Shown: positions 17,506 through 25,882, counted from the stretch's first letter. The stretch is 64,000 nt of DNA from Limnochordaceae bacterium (GCA_014896295.1 JADBKR010000008.1:248001-312000); one strand, 5' to 3'. A program made the numbers and translations. The notes: generated by a model from the sequence alone, not told the origin.

Positions 17506-19065
17506 ACGAGCCCTGCCGTATCCGCGAGGCGCTCCGACGCCGGCCGCTATGGTTGGTGGCGGCCATTCTGACGTTGGGCGTGGCCCTCGAAGCAGCGGGG
17601 CAGCCCGCGGCCGCTCCTTCGGCGTCGGCCCCTGCCCCGGCCTCCGTGGAGCTGCCGCCCATCCCGCCCATCGTGCTTCCCGAGGCGATCGAGCCGGTCT
17701 CCCTGCCGCCCATCACCCGGGAGACGTTGCCCAACGGCCTCGAGGTCGTGGTGGTGGAGCGCCACGGGCGCCCTCTCGCCTATGCGCTGCTCTCCCTGCC
17801 GGTCGGCGACGTCGACAGTCCCGTATCCAACCCGGCCGTCGCCACCGTCACGGGGGACACGTTGACGAAGGGGAACCACGACCCGCACCGCTCTCGACAT
17901 CGCCCGTGCCATCGAGTCGGTCGGCGGCACACTCGGCTCCTCCGTGGGCCCGGAGCGCACCCAGGTGTACGCGGCCACGCTCGCCCGCCACCTGCCGCTC
18001 GCCCTGGAGCTGATGGCGGACGTGGTGCGCCACCCCGTCTTCCCGGAGGACGAGCTCGTCATCTACCGCCGCCAGGTCGAGGCGAGCATCAAGCAATCCT
18101 GGGACGACCCGGCGACGCTGGCCGGCCTTCACGCCGAGGAACTGCTCTACGGCAACCGCCACCCGCTGGGGCACTTCACGACCCCGGCGGAGGTCGACGC
18201 CGTCAGCCGCGAGCAACTGATCGCCTTCCACCGGGAGCACTACTCGCCGAAAGGTGCGCGCCTGCTCGTGTCGGGCGACGTCGAGCCCGCCGAGGTGCTG
18301 GAGCTGGCGCGCCGGTGGCTTGGCGACTGGGAGGCGACGGCACAGGCCGCCGGCAACGGCGCTTCCGCAGCCGCGGCCTCGGAGCCCCGGATGGCTCCGG
18401 TCCTCCCCGCCCTGGAGAAAAGCCGCATCCGGTTCGTCGAGTGGCCCGGGCAAACCCAGGTGCGCATCGAGTTGCGGCAGCCGGGGCCGCCGGCGACCGT
18501 CGACGACTGGATGGCCCTCAGCGCGTACAACTACGTCCTGGGCGGCGGGGGGTTCGCCTCTCGCCTGATGCGCACGGTACGCTCCGAGCTCGGCCAGACC
18601 TACGACATCCACACGTACTACGAGCGGCAACGCTTCCCGGCAGCGTTCGTCCTGTCGACCTACACCCGCAACGCCGAGGTGTGGAAGACTCTCGATGTCA
18701 TCCGCGCCGAGCTCGAGCGGTTCGCCCGGGAAGGCGTACGGCCGGAAGAGCTGGACGACGCCCGGCAGTTCATGATCCTGAGCTACCCGTCCGGCCTGGA
18801 GACACTGAGCTCTCTCACGGCGAGCGTGGACAGCGCGCTGTACCTGGGGCGCGGGCTCGAGTGGGTTTCGCAGTTCCCGGTCAAGGTCAGTCAGCTCACG
18901 CCCGAAGAGGTGAACGCGGCCATCCGCCGGTATTTCCATCCGGAGCGGTTCGCCATCGTGCTGCTCGGCGACCCGGAAGTCCTGCAGCACGCTCCCCCCA
19001 GCATCTGGGGAGTGCCGGCGAGCGCCATCGAGAAGGTGCCGAAGAGCTTCGTGCCGGACTCGTGA
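17502..19065 (+). CDS. M16 peptidase-like protein, catalytically dead partner, frameshifted
   Basis: Second M16-family protein with an N-terminal signal/anchor and a Pro-rich stretch (residues 30-65). The region corresponding to the HxxEH zinc site reads VATVTGDTLTKGT, so the metal ligands are missing and it should serve as the structural partner of the active subunit. The downstream domain (ALDIARAIESVGGTLGSSVGPERTQVYA..RLMRTVRSELGQTYDIHTYYE) is in another frame. Near 17874-17875 an extra A (GGGAACC for GGGACC) breaks TKGTTTRTALDIA. The repaired product has 520 residues. Confidence 0.88.
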
Positions 19066-19097
19066 GCCCGGCACCACGAAGGAAGGGGACGGAGCCC

Positions 19098-20207
19098 GTG
19101 AGAGATCCGAGAGTGTCCCGGATGGCCGAGGTCCTGGTCCGCTACAGCGTGGAGGTGAAGCCGGGGGACCTCGTGCTCGTGCAGGGCAGCGACCTGGCCT
19201 CACCTCTCATCGCCGAGGTGTACCGCGAGGTACTGCGGGCCGGTGGCCACCCCGACGTGGTGACGGGCGTGCCGGGGCTCAGCGAGATCTTCTACAAGGA
19301 AGCGTCGCAGGCGCAACTCGAGCACGTCTCGCCGCTGGCGCAGCTGAGCGTGGAGAAATACCAGGTGCACGTCAGCATCGGCGGCGCCCACAACGTCAAG
19401 CACCTCGCCGGCGTCGACCCCAAGCGCCAGGCGGTACGCAGCAAGGCGCTGGCGCCTCTCAACACCCTCTTCATGCAGCGGGCCGCCCGGGGCGAGCTCC
19501 GCTGGGTCTACACCGAGTTTCCGACCAACGCGCTCGCCCAGGAGGCGGGCATGTCGCTCGCCGACTTCGAGGAGTTCGTCTTTGCGGCGTGCAAGGTCGA
19601 CCGGCCCGACCCCATCGCCGCCTGGCGCTCGGTTCACGACGAGCAGGAGCGGATATGCCGCTTCCTGGAGCGGTTCGACGTGCTCCGGATCGTCGCCCGC
19701 GACACGGATCTGACGCTGCGGGTCGGCGGCCGCAAGTGGGAAAACGCCGATGGCAAGGCTAACTTCCCCGACGGCGAGGTGTTCACCGGGCCGGTGGAGG
19801 ACTCGGCCAACGGGTATATCCGCTTCAGCTTCCCCGGCATCTATGCGGGCAAGGAGATCGAGGACATCCGGCTCGAGTTCCAGGACGGAAAGGTCGTCAA
19901 GGCCACCGCCCGCCGGGGGGAGGAGCTGCTGCACGCCCTGCTCGACTCCGACCCCGGGGCCCGGTATCTGGGCGAGCTCGGCATCGGCACCAACTTCGAG
20001 ATCCAGCGCTTCACGCGGGAGATGCTGTTCGACGAGAAGATCGGGGGCACGGTGCACCTGGCGGTGGGTGCCGGCTACCCCGAGACGGGCAGCAAGAACG
20101 AGTCCGGCGTTCACTGGGACATGCTGTGCGACATGCGGGACGGCGGCGAGATCTACGGCGACGGCCGGCTCATCTACCGGTCGGGAAAGTTCCTGCTCGA
20201 GGCCTGA
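19098..20207 (+). CDS. Aminopeptidase, M29 family (AmpS/aminopeptidase T-like)
   Basis: A 369-residue metallo-aminopeptidase of the thermophilic M29 family. VEVKPGDLVLVQGSDLASPLIAEVYREVLRAGGHPDVV opens the typical N-terminal domain. The catalytic part carries EFPTNALAQEAGMSLADFEEFVF near residue 135, NFPDGEVFTGPVEDSANGYIRFS near 220 (metal-binding Glu), and NESGVHWDMLCDMRDGGEIYGDG near the end (His, Asp ligands). The start is GTG 19098 behind AAGGGGACGGAG. It lies 32 bp after the M16 pair, suggesting a shared peptide-breakdown operon. Confidence 0.9.
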   Translation: MRDPRVSRMAEVLVRYSVEVKPGDLVLVQGSDLASPLIAEVYREVLRAGGHPDVVTGVPGLSEIFYKEASQAQLEHVSPLAQLSVEKYQVHVSIGGAHNVKHLAGVDPKRQAVRSKALAPLNTLFMQRAARGELRWVYTEFPTNALAQEAGMSLADFEEFVFAACKVDRPDPIAAWRSVHDEQERICRFLERFDVLRIVARDTDLTLRVGGRKWENADGKANFPDGEVFTGPVEDSANGYIRFSFPGIYAGKEIEDIRLEFQDGKVVKATARRGEELLHALLDSDPGARYLGELGIGTNFEIQRFTREMLFDEKIGGTVHLAVGAGYPETGSKNESGVHWDMLCDMRDGGEIYGDGRLIYRSGKFLLEA

Positions 20208-20210
20208 CGC

Positions 20211-20277
20211 GCCGGCCGTCGACCCGTGGCAGCCGGCCGCGCTCGACGAGCGGCGCCGGTCGCCCTCGACGGCCGGC
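20211..20277. terminator. Long inverted repeat after the aminopeptidase gene
   Basis: GCCGGCCGTCGA (20211-20222) is exactly complementary to TCGACGGCCGGC (20266-20277), with a further GC-rich hairpin possible in the 43-base loop. It starts three bases after the stop codon. There is no following T-run, so it may be a factor-dependent terminator or an mRNA-stabilising hairpin. Confidence 0.45.
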
Positions 20278-20397
20278 CGTAAGCCGCCGATGAAATAGAA
20301 CGGAAGGTCCGGGTTTGCCGCCGGGAGCAGGACGAGGCTCTCCCCGGCGGCGAACCCTCCTGCGAAGCAGCGTCCCGGAAGCGTGGCGACGAGCGGG

Positions 20398-21054
20398 ATG
20401 GACAGGCGCACGTCGCACGACGAGTCGGGCCCGAGGGCCATCGCAATCCTGCTGGTGCTCCTGGCCGTGCTGGGCGCAGGAGCCTCCGCCCACGCCCGGG
20501 TAGGCTACGACTGGGCCGCGCTGCTCCGCGCGGCCGGCTCACGGCAGGACCCCGAGAGCCTGTTGATGCAGGCGACGGCCTACCTCAACCTCGGGCGCGT
20601 GGTCCAGGCGGTCACCATCATCGACGAGCTCGGCCGTATGGGCGGCCGGGAGATGGTACCGCCGGTGCTCGCCTCGTGCGCCGAACGCCTGCGCGCCGAC
20701 CCCACGGACCTGCCCGCTCTCTACTGCCTGGCCGCCGGCCACTTCACGCTGCAGGAGACGGGGCCGGCCCTGGCCCATCTGCGGCGGGTCATCGAGCTGG
20801 ATCCGGCCAACCCGTGGCCGCTCGTGCTGATGTCGCTGGCCCAGCTCAGCGGCGGCGACGAGGCCGGGGCGCGCGCGAGCGCCGAGCGGGCGCTGGCGGT
20901 CGATCGGGGCAACCAGTACGCGCACCTGATCCTGAGCCAGATCGACCTGCGGCAGCACAACTACTGGGGGTTCGTGGTGCACTACCTCGCAGCACCGGAC
21001 GCAAGCCGCGAGATGCTCGACTACCTGCGCCGCAAGCAGCAGGCCTCCCGCTGA
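20398..21054 (+). CDS. Exported TPR-repeat protein
   Basis: About 218 residues. An N-terminal hydrophobic segment (AIAILLVLLAVLGAGASAHA) looks like a signal peptide or anchor. Tetratricopeptide-type helices follow: ESLLMQATAYLNLGRVVQAVTIIDELGRM near 55, LPALYCLAAGHFTLQETGPALAHLRRVIELDPANPWPLVLMSLAQL near 110, and GARASAERALAVDRGNQYAHLILSQI near 160. TPR arrays are protein-interaction scaffolds; no partner can be named. ATG 20398 is preferred to GTG 20383. It converges on the Crp-type regulator with 9 bp between stops. Confidence 0.7.
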   Translation: MDRRTSHDESGPRAIAILLVLLAVLGAGASAHARVGYDWAALLRAAGSRQDPESLLMQATAYLNLGRVVQAVTIIDELGRMGGREMVPPVLASCAERLRADPTDLPALYCLAAGHFTLQETGPALAHLRRVIELDPANPWPLVLMSLAQLSGGDEAGARASAERALAVDRGNQYAHLILSQIDLRQHNYWGFVVHYLAAPDASREMLDYLRRKQQASR

Positions 21055-21063
21055 GTACCGGCC

Positions 21064-21810
21064 TCACCCCGCCCACGGGTCGCCCGGCAGGGCGGCGGCG
21101 AGCCGCCCCCGATCCACCCAGAGCCGGCCACGGCCCCGCCGTACCACGATGCCCTGGCGCTGCAAGCGCTGCAAGCCCCGGTTGACGGATTCGCGGGTGG
21201 TACCCGCCAGGTTGGCGAGCTCCTGCTGGGTGAGGCGAAGGGAGACGACGGCCGCCGGGGCGGGTGGCTCGCCGGACATACGCTGCAGGAGGCGGGCAAG
21301 ACGCACCACCACCGGGCCGCCTGCTGCCTCCTCGAGGTGCCGGTTGGCCTCCCGGAGCCGGCGCGCCAGCAGCTCCAGGAGCTCCACGGCAAGCCGCGGG
21401 TCCTCCTGCAGCACCCGGGTGAACGCCTGCCGGTCGAGCCGCCACAGGCGCGAGGGCTCGAGGGCCTGTACCGAGGCAGAACGCTCCAGCCCGTCCAGAA
21501 GGGCCATCTCCCCGATGATGTCCCCCGCGGACAGGTGGGCGAGGCTCACCTCCCGCCCGTCGGGGGTCGTGCGGAAGACCCGCAGCCGGCCCCGCTCGAC
21601 CAGGTACAGGGAGTCTCCGGGCTCTTCCTGCAAAAAGAGGTACGCCTCGGACTCGAGGTCGACGGGCCGCATCTCGGACGCCAGCTCCAGCAGGCGCTCG
21701 TAAGGCAGCACGCGCAGGATGCCGGATCGGCGCAGCATCGTCGCGACCTCCCGGGCGCCGGCCCTCCCCGGCGGCTGCGTACCAGGAGCTGCTTGCGGCG
21801 TGGTAGCCAC
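21064..21810 (-). CDS. Crp/Fnr-family transcriptional regulator
   Basis: 248 residues. A cyclic-nucleotide-binding-type beta barrel lies at residues 30-140 (YLFLQEEPGDSLYLVERGRLRVFRTTPDGREVSL..GDIIGEMALLDGLERSASVQA), then a long dimer helix and a Crp-type winged helix (LRLTQQELANLAGTTRESVNRGLQRLQRQGIVVRRGRG) near 190-225. No Fnr-type cysteine cluster is seen, and the effector is unknown. It lies beside peroxiredoxin on the same strand, 62 bp downstream of it, so a stress-related regulon is possible. Confidence 0.88.
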   Translation of the reverse strand: MATTPQAAPGTQPPGRAGAREVATMLRRSGILRVLPYERLLELASEMRPVDLESEAYLFLQEEPGDSLYLVERGRLRVFRTTPDGREVSLAHLSAGDIIGEMALLDGLERSASVQALEPSRLWRLDRQAFTRVLQEDPRLAVELLELLARRLREANRHLEEAAGGPVVVRLARLLQRMSGEPPAPAAVVSLRLTQQELANLAGTTRESVNRGLQRLQRQGIVVRRGRGRLWVDRGRLAAALPGDPWAG

Positions 21811-21872
21811 GGGCCCGCCCCCCGGGCTCAGGGTTGGCGGCGGGCCCGCGCTCTTCCTTTTAGCGGATCCCG

Positions 21873-22484
21873 TCAGTCGACGCGCTTTTTGAGGATGTAC
21901 CAGGTGGAGGCGCCCTCCTGCAGCCGCCGGTCGGCCTCCTCCAGCGTCTTGGGCGCGCCCACGACGACCTCCTCCCCCGGCTGCCAGTTGGCCGGGGTGG
22001 CCACGCCGTACTTGTCCGAGGTCTGCAGCGCCTTGATGATGCGCAGAAACTCGGGGATGTAGCGCCCGAGCTCGATGGGGTAGTAGGCGGCGAAGCGGAG
22101 GATGCCCTCGGGGTCGATGACGAAGACGCCCCGGATGGTCTGGCCGGTCCGCTCGTCCACGAGGTCGTACAGGCGCGCCACGACTTTGTCCGGATCGGCG
22201 ATCACCGGGAACGGGATCTTGATGCCGCTCGTCTGCTCGATGTCACGCAGCCACGCGATATGGGAGAAGATGGTGTCGATGCTGAGCCCGATCAGCTTGG
22301 TGTTGAGCTTGACGAACTCGTCGTGCTTGCGGGCGAAGTCCATGAATTCGGTCGTGCACACCGGGGTGAAGTCCCCGGGATGCGCGAACAACAGCACCCA
22401 TTGTCCCCTCAGCTGCGACAGCTGCACAGGGCCCTGGGTCGTCTGGGCCGTGAAGTCCGGTGCCGGGGTACCGACCTTGACCAC
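21873..22484 (-). CDS. 1-Cys-type peroxiredoxin (Prx6 family)
   Basis: Thiol peroxidase reducing H2O2 and organic peroxides. VGTPAPDFTAQTTQGPVQLSQLRGQWVLLFAHPGDFTPVCTTEFMDFAR carries the peroxidatic Cys in PVCTTE (near residue 43). FPVIADPDKVVARLYDL near 110 and RGVFVIDPEGILRFAAYYP near 135 are Prx6-type blocks, and the long C-terminal arm (NWQPGEEVVVG) is present. The family is common in archaea and thermophiles. Length is 203 residues. The start is GTG 22484 behind AAGGAGG. The upstream region holds a 12-bp inverted repeat. Confidence 0.93.
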   Translation of the reverse strand: MVKVGTPAPDFTAQTTQGPVQLSQLRGQWVLLFAHPGDFTPVCTTEFMDFARKHDEFVKLNTKLIGLSIDTIFSHIAWLRDIEQTSGIKIPFPVIADPDKVVARLYDLVDERTGQTIRGVFVIDPEGILRFAAYYPIELGRYIPEFLRIIKALQTSDKYGVATPANWQPGEEVVVGAPKTLEEADRRLQEGASTWYILKKRVD

Positions 22485-22520
22485 TCTGCCGAACCTCCTT
22501 CGAGTAGGGAGCCTGTCTGG

Positions 22521-22596
22521 CCGGAGGCGTTCACCGGTCCTTCGTCGCGTGAGCCGTACCGGGCGGAAACCAGTTCTGTGTTAGGAACGCCTCCGG
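22521..22596 (-). repeat. 12-bp inverted repeat in the peroxiredoxin leader
   Basis: CCGGAGGCGTTC at 22521-22532 is exactly complementary to GAACGCCTCCGG at 22585-22596, 52 bases apart. Both lie within the presumed 5' UTR of the peroxiredoxin mRNA, so they could form a stem or bind a dimeric regulator. Confidence 0.5.
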
Positions 22597-22639
22597 TTAT
22601 TGTCGATCGCATTGTAGCGGAGCCGGCCGCAAGGCGAGT

Positions 22640-22649
22640 AGGTATACCT
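22640..22649. promoter_or_regulatory. 10-bp palindrome AGGTATACCT
   Basis: A perfect palindrome upstream of the presumed peroxiredoxin -10 box, at a place suited to an operator. No cognate regulator can be assigned. Confidence 0.3.
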
Positions 22650-22938
22650 GTCATTTTCCCTAGTGGACATTCGTACCACGCGAGCCGCCCACGCGGGCCG
22701 CCGCCCGCCCCAAAGGTCTCGCCCGGGCGGCCGGCTGTCCGGGAGGGACGGCGCCACCGGCGCTTCCTTGGGAGCACCGGCGCACCCGCCGGCGGAAGGT
22801 CCTGCCGTGGTTTCGGCGTACGTGAGACTGCTCGAGTGTCTCTCCAACAGCCCGGACTCTGAACGGCCCCGGAGCCTGCGCAAAGGGCCGTGGAGCCGCG
22901 CAAGCGGGCAGGCGAGACGAGGGGGAGGATCGAGGAGT

Positions 22939-23703
22939 ATGGATCTCCAGGGGCACAGCGCCATCGTCACGGGGGGCGCCTCGGGTCTGGGGGAGGCGAC
23001 CGTGCGGCGGCTCATCCGCATGGGCGCCCGGGTGGTCATCGCCGACGTCAACGCAGCCGCCGGAGAGGCGCTGGCCGAGCGGCTGGGCCACGGCGCGGCC
23101 TTCGTGCCCACGGACGTGACCGACGAGGCTTCCGTGCAGCGCGCCGTCGACCGCGCGGCGGGCATGGGGCCGCTTTCGGCGCTGGTCAACTGCGCGGGGG
23201 TGGCCATCGCCAGACGGGTGCTCGGCCGGCAGGGACCGCACGATCTGGAGTCGTTCGTACGGGTCATCCAGGTCAACCTGATCGGGACGTTCAACAGCGT
23301 CCGGTTGGCCGCCGCCGCGATGGCGCAAAACTCGCCCGACGACGAGGGGCAGCGGGGTGTCATCGTCAACACGGCGTCCGTGGCGGCGTTCGAGGGGCAG
23401 GTCGGGCAGGCGGCCTACTCGGCATCCAAAGGCGCCGTGGCCGCCATGACGCTGCCGCTCGCCAGGGAGCTGGCCGAGCACGGGATCCGGGTGGTGGCCA
23501 TCGCCCCCGGCATCTTCGACACGCCGATGATGGCCGGCCTGCCGGAGAAAGCCCGGGCCTCGCTGTCGCAGCAGGTGCCGTTCCCGCCCCGCTTGGGGCG
23601 GCCGGACGAATACGCGGCGCTCGTCCAGCACGTCATCGAGAACCCCATGATCAACGGGGCGGTCATCCGCCTGGACGGGGCCCTGCGGATGGGGCCTCGG
23701 TGA
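22939..23703 (+). CDS. Short-chain dehydrogenase (3-hydroxyacyl-CoA dehydrogenase type-2-like)
   Basis: A 254-residue classical SDR. The cofactor motif TGGASGLG (near residue 12) and DVNAAA (near 36, suggesting NAD preference) are followed by NCAG near 90, catalytic Ser in [11 protein letters not shown] near 145, and YSASK (Tyr-x3-Lys) near 160. The [60 protein letters not shown] tail is typical of type-2 3-hydroxyacyl-CoA dehydrogenases (HSD17B10-like) of fatty-acid or isoleucine breakdown. It starts at ATG 22939 behind GAGGAG. No other beta-oxidation genes are nearby. Confidence 0.88.
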   Translation: MDLQGHSAIVTGGASGLGEATVRRLIRMGARVVIADVNAAAGEALAERLGHGAAFVPTDVTDEASVQRAVDRAAGMGPLSALVNCAGVAIARRVLGRQGPHDLESFVRVIQVNLIGTFNSVRLAAAAMAQNSPDDEGQRGVIVNTASVAAFEGQVGQAAYSASKGAVAAMTLPLARELAEHGIRVVAIAPGIFDTPMMAGLPEKARASLSQQVPFPPRLGRPDEYAALVQHVIENPMINGAVIRLDGALRMGPR

Positions 23704-23894
23704 GGATGGAGGCCCGCACCGGCGGCAGGTCGATCGAGGCTACGAGGCGGTGCCGGGTCGCCTCGTGCTCCCTGCCGGCCACTTCCCTCCGGGAATCGAC
23801 TCGTCGGTGACGAAGATCTCTCGGCGGTGAAGAAGGAGAGTCGAGGACTGTCTCTTCTGCTCCAGCCCTGCGGAAGGGAGAGGGGTATGCGGTG

Positions 23895-24659
23895 ATGGGA
23901 GCCGTGGCATCGAAGGCGGCGGGAAAGAGCCCGGTCTGGCTCGCCGCGACCGTGGCGACGGTCGCGGTGATCGGGGTGTTGGGATGGCCGGCCATGGCGC
24001 AGGACAAGCCGTTCACCCTGACCCAGACCGTTCCCAGGGATGGTGCACGTCAGGCCTACGTGCGGCTCGACATGGGAGCCGGAGAGTTGCGCGTCAGCGG
24101 GGGCGCGGCCGGGCTGCTCGAGGGCCGCTTCGAGTACCGCCCGGAGCACTGGCGGCCGGAGGTGACCCACCGGACGTACGGTTCCCGGGCAGACGTGCGC
24201 ATCACCCAGCCGCCGCTGTGGCGGTGGCCGTGGACGCTCGACGTTCACAACGTGTGGGCCATCCGGCTCAACGACGACGTGCCGACCGAGCTCGACGTGC
24301 GGCTGGGAGCCGGCGGGAGCCGCCTCCACCTCGGTAACGTGACACTATCCCGGCTGGACGTGCGGGTCGGGGCCGGCGAGGTGACTCTGGATCTGCGGGG
24401 CCCGTGGCGCCAGGATCTGTCCGGCTACGTCCACGGCGGGGTCGGCCGCCTGACGGTGCGCCTGCCCGATCAGGTCGGGGTGAGGGTGGACGTGTCGAAG
24501 GGCCTGGGGAGGGTGGAGGCCAGGGGGCTGCGCCAGGAAGGCGACCACTCGTTCCTCAACGAGTGGTTCGGCAAAGCGCCCGTCAACATCCACCTCCAGG
24601 TCGACGCGGGCGTGGGCGAGATCGTCCTGGAGAGCGGCTCAGACGGCGCGACCGCCTGA
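23895..24659 (+). CDS. Exported toast-rack (LiaF/DUF2154-like) protein
   Basis: About 254 residues with an N-terminal signal peptide ending near GWPAMAQDK. The mature part matches the toast-rack N-terminal domain seen in LiaF-type and putative adhesin proteins: VRLDMGAGELRVSGGAAGLLEGRFEYRPEHWRPEV near residue 55. Gly-rich beta repeats follow (LDVRLGAGGSRLHLGNVTLSRLDVRVGAGEVTLDLRG..VHGGVGRLTVRLPDQVGVRVDVSKGLG..VDAGVGEIVLESG). Such domains bind envelope partners or carry stress signals; the role here is unknown. GTG 23892 directly precedes ATG 23895. The next gene is a TetR regulator on the same strand. Confidence 0.75.
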   Translation: MGAVASKAAGKSPVWLAATVATVAVIGVLGWPAMAQDKPFTLTQTVPRDGARQAYVRLDMGAGELRVSGGAAGLLEGRFEYRPEHWRPEVTHRTYGSRADVRITQPPLWRWPWTLDVHNVWAIRLNDDVPTELDVRLGAGGSRLHLGNVTLSRLDVRVGAGEVTLDLRGPWRQDLSGYVHGGVGRLTVRLPDQVGVRVDVSKGLGRVEARGLRQEGDHSFLNEWFGKAPVNIHLQVDAGVGEIVLESGSDGATA

Positions 24660-24691
24660 GCCCGGCGGAGCCGTGCCGCTAACCCCGAGCC

Positions 24692-24720
24692 TTGACTGCG
24701 CTCCGAGGCAACCGTATCAT
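24692..24720 (+). promoter_or_regulatory. Promoter of the tetR gene
   Basis: TTGACT (24692-24697), a 17-bp spacer and TATCAT (24715-24720), giving a start near 24727, immediately before the palindromic operator. Confidence 0.65.
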
Positions 24721-24727
24721 GCCCCCA

Positions 24728-24745
24728 AGACCGACCGGTTGGTCT
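24728..24745. promoter_or_regulatory. TetR-type operator (near-perfect 18-bp palindrome)
   Basis: AGACCGACCGGTTGGTCT is palindromic apart from one mismatched pair and has the ACCGACCGGTNGGT look of many TetR-family sites. It sits at the predicted transcription start of the adjacent tetR gene, which fits autorepression. Confidence 0.6.
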
Positions 24746-24753
24746 GTCGTCCT

Positions 24754-25394
24754 ATGCCACCTGCGATGTCGTCGCGACACAACGGCGAGGCCACCCGCCG
24801 GCGGCTGATCGACGCCGCTATCCGGGTCATCGCGCGCAAGGGTTACCACCAGGCCACGGTGGACGAGATCGTGGCCGAGTGCGGCAGCTCCAAGGGCGCG
24901 TTTTACTTTCACTTCGAGAGTAAGGACGCCCTTTTCGTCAACCTCCTGGAGGAGTTCGCCGGCCGGCTCGCCTCCGCCGTGGAGCAGGCCGTTCGCTCGT
25001 CGCCGGTGCCGGGGGCAGGGCGTGTCGAGGCCGCGGTGAAGGCGGCGCTCGAGCTCTTCGCCGCCCACGAGGAGCTCGCCCGGGTCTTCCTGGTGGAGGC
25101 CGTGGGGGTGAGTCCCGAACTCGAGGCCAGGCGCCGGGCCCTGGTCGACCGGTTCACGACGCTCATCCAGCTCTACCTCGAACAGGCCGCCCGCCGGCAC
25201 CCGCTGGCGGTCGTCGATACCCGCGTGGCCGCCAGCGCGGCACTCGGCGCCATCAACGAGGTGGTCGTCCAGTGGCTGAGCGCCCCCGCGGCCGGCCGCT
25301 CGCCGAGCTTGCGCCCGAGCTCGCACGCTTCGTCCTGCGGGGCGTGGGATGGCCCGAAGAACCCGTTTCCGTAACGGAGGTTCCCGGGCCATAG
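24754..25394 (+). CDS. TetR/AcrR-family transcriptional regulator, C-terminus frameshifted
   Basis: The N-terminal helix-turn-helix (TRRRLIDAAIRVIARKGYHQATVDEIVAECGSSKGAFYFHFESKDALF, residues ~15-62) is classical TetR. A ligand-binding helical domain follows. Near 25290-25300 the frame changes: unrepaired, it ends at 25374 with RSPSLRPSSHASSCG. Restoring one missing base in GCGGCCGGCCG gives PLAELAPELARFVLRGVGWPEEPVS, a normal TetR C-terminus, ending at TAG 25392-25394 (213 residues). The start could be ATG 24754 or 24766. The ligand is unknown; with the SDR nearby, acyl-CoA is one guess. Confidence 0.85.
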
Positions 25395-25546
25395 CACTCT
25401 TACCTCGGACCTGATGAGGGAACTCATCGCCGTCACGAGGCAACCGTTATGGCAGTCGTCCTAGCCAATAAGTAAACCCCGGCACCCCGCTATGCGGGGT
25501 CGGCCGGCGCTCCGCAGCTTGAACTCTGGCAACGCACATCCTTCCC
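25395..25546. other. Intergenic region after tetR with two hairpins
   Basis: GATGAG/CTCATC forms a small hairpin near 25413-25429, and ACCCCGC-TAT-GCGGGGT forms one at 25484-25500. On the minus strand the second is followed by GCCGGGGTTTACTTATT, so it could terminate leftward transcription as well. No gene is seen. Confidence 0.4.
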
Positions 25547-25575
25547 TTGACCGCCGCGCGGCAGGCGGATAGCAT
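25547..25575 (+). promoter_or_regulatory. Promoter of the purine operon
   Basis: TTGACC (25547-25552) and TAGCAT (25570-25575) with a 17-bp spacer. The start would be near 25582, shortly upstream of the riboswitch. Confidence 0.6.
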
Positions 25576-25604
25576 GGGGATGTCTGGACATAGCTCAGGT
25601 TGCT

Positions 25605-25790
25605 GAGCGAGGGAAAGCGTGCCTAGGGTTCCGCGGGCGACAACGGCCCGGAGCTCGGCTCCGGCCGGCGGGCCTGCCCGGTCAGGTCCAAGCGGCACGG
25701 GCGCCCCATGGACGGGGCGGCTCTCCTCGGAGTCCACGGGAGCCGCCGGGCCCGTGAGGGCGCTACACCGGTGGGACAAAAGCCCAGGTG
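25605..25790 (+). ncRNA. ykkC-family riboswitch, probable PRPP class, before purE
   Basis: The leader carries the conserved ykkC-type blocks in order: GCCTAGGGTTCCGCG at 25621-25635, GGTCAGGTCCAAGCGGCACGG at about 25680-25700, and GGTGGGACAAAAGCCCAGG at about 25770-25788. Variable GC-rich arms lie between. Subtypes of this fold bind guanidine, ppGpp or PRPP. The PRPP class is the one found before de novo purine operons, so PRPP is inferred. The 3' block overlaps the left arm of the terminator, so ligand binding should prevent terminator formation and switch the operon on when PRPP is plentiful. Confidence 0.75.
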
Positions 25791-25840
25791 GGTAGGTTTC
25801 ACCTCGCCGTGGTGAAGCACCCGCCTGGGCTCTGCTTTTT
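25781..25840 (+). terminator. Intrinsic terminator (expression platform) between riboswitch and purE
   Basis: AGCCCAGG-TGGGT-AGGTTTCACC pairs with GGTGAAGCACCC-GCCTGGGCT around a short loop, followed by CTGCTTTTT. The left arm shares AAAAGCCC with the riboswitch 3' end, the usual mutually exclusive layout. Confidence 0.85.
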
Positions 25841-25882
25841 GGAGCAGGGCCCGGGCGGCTTCGGGCGGGGGAGAGACGAGCG

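Larger units (their letters stand above)
22485..22938. other. Divergent intergenic region between peroxiredoxin and SDR genes
   Basis: 454 bp without a convincing gene. On the prx side it holds a 12-bp inverted repeat (22521-22532 / 22585-22596) and, on the minus strand, a TACAAT -10-like box (22616-22611) whose transcript would include that repeat. A perfect 10-bp palindrome is at 22640-22649. The remaining ~290 bp up to the SDR gene show no recognised signal beyond the SDR ribosome site GAGGAG. Confidence 0.5.

Noticed and set aside
25605-25790. Guanidine-I or ppGpp riboswitch instead of PRPP
   Set aside because: The fold family is shared, but the downstream genes are the full purine pathway and no guanidine-export or amino-acid genes are present; kept only as an alternative.
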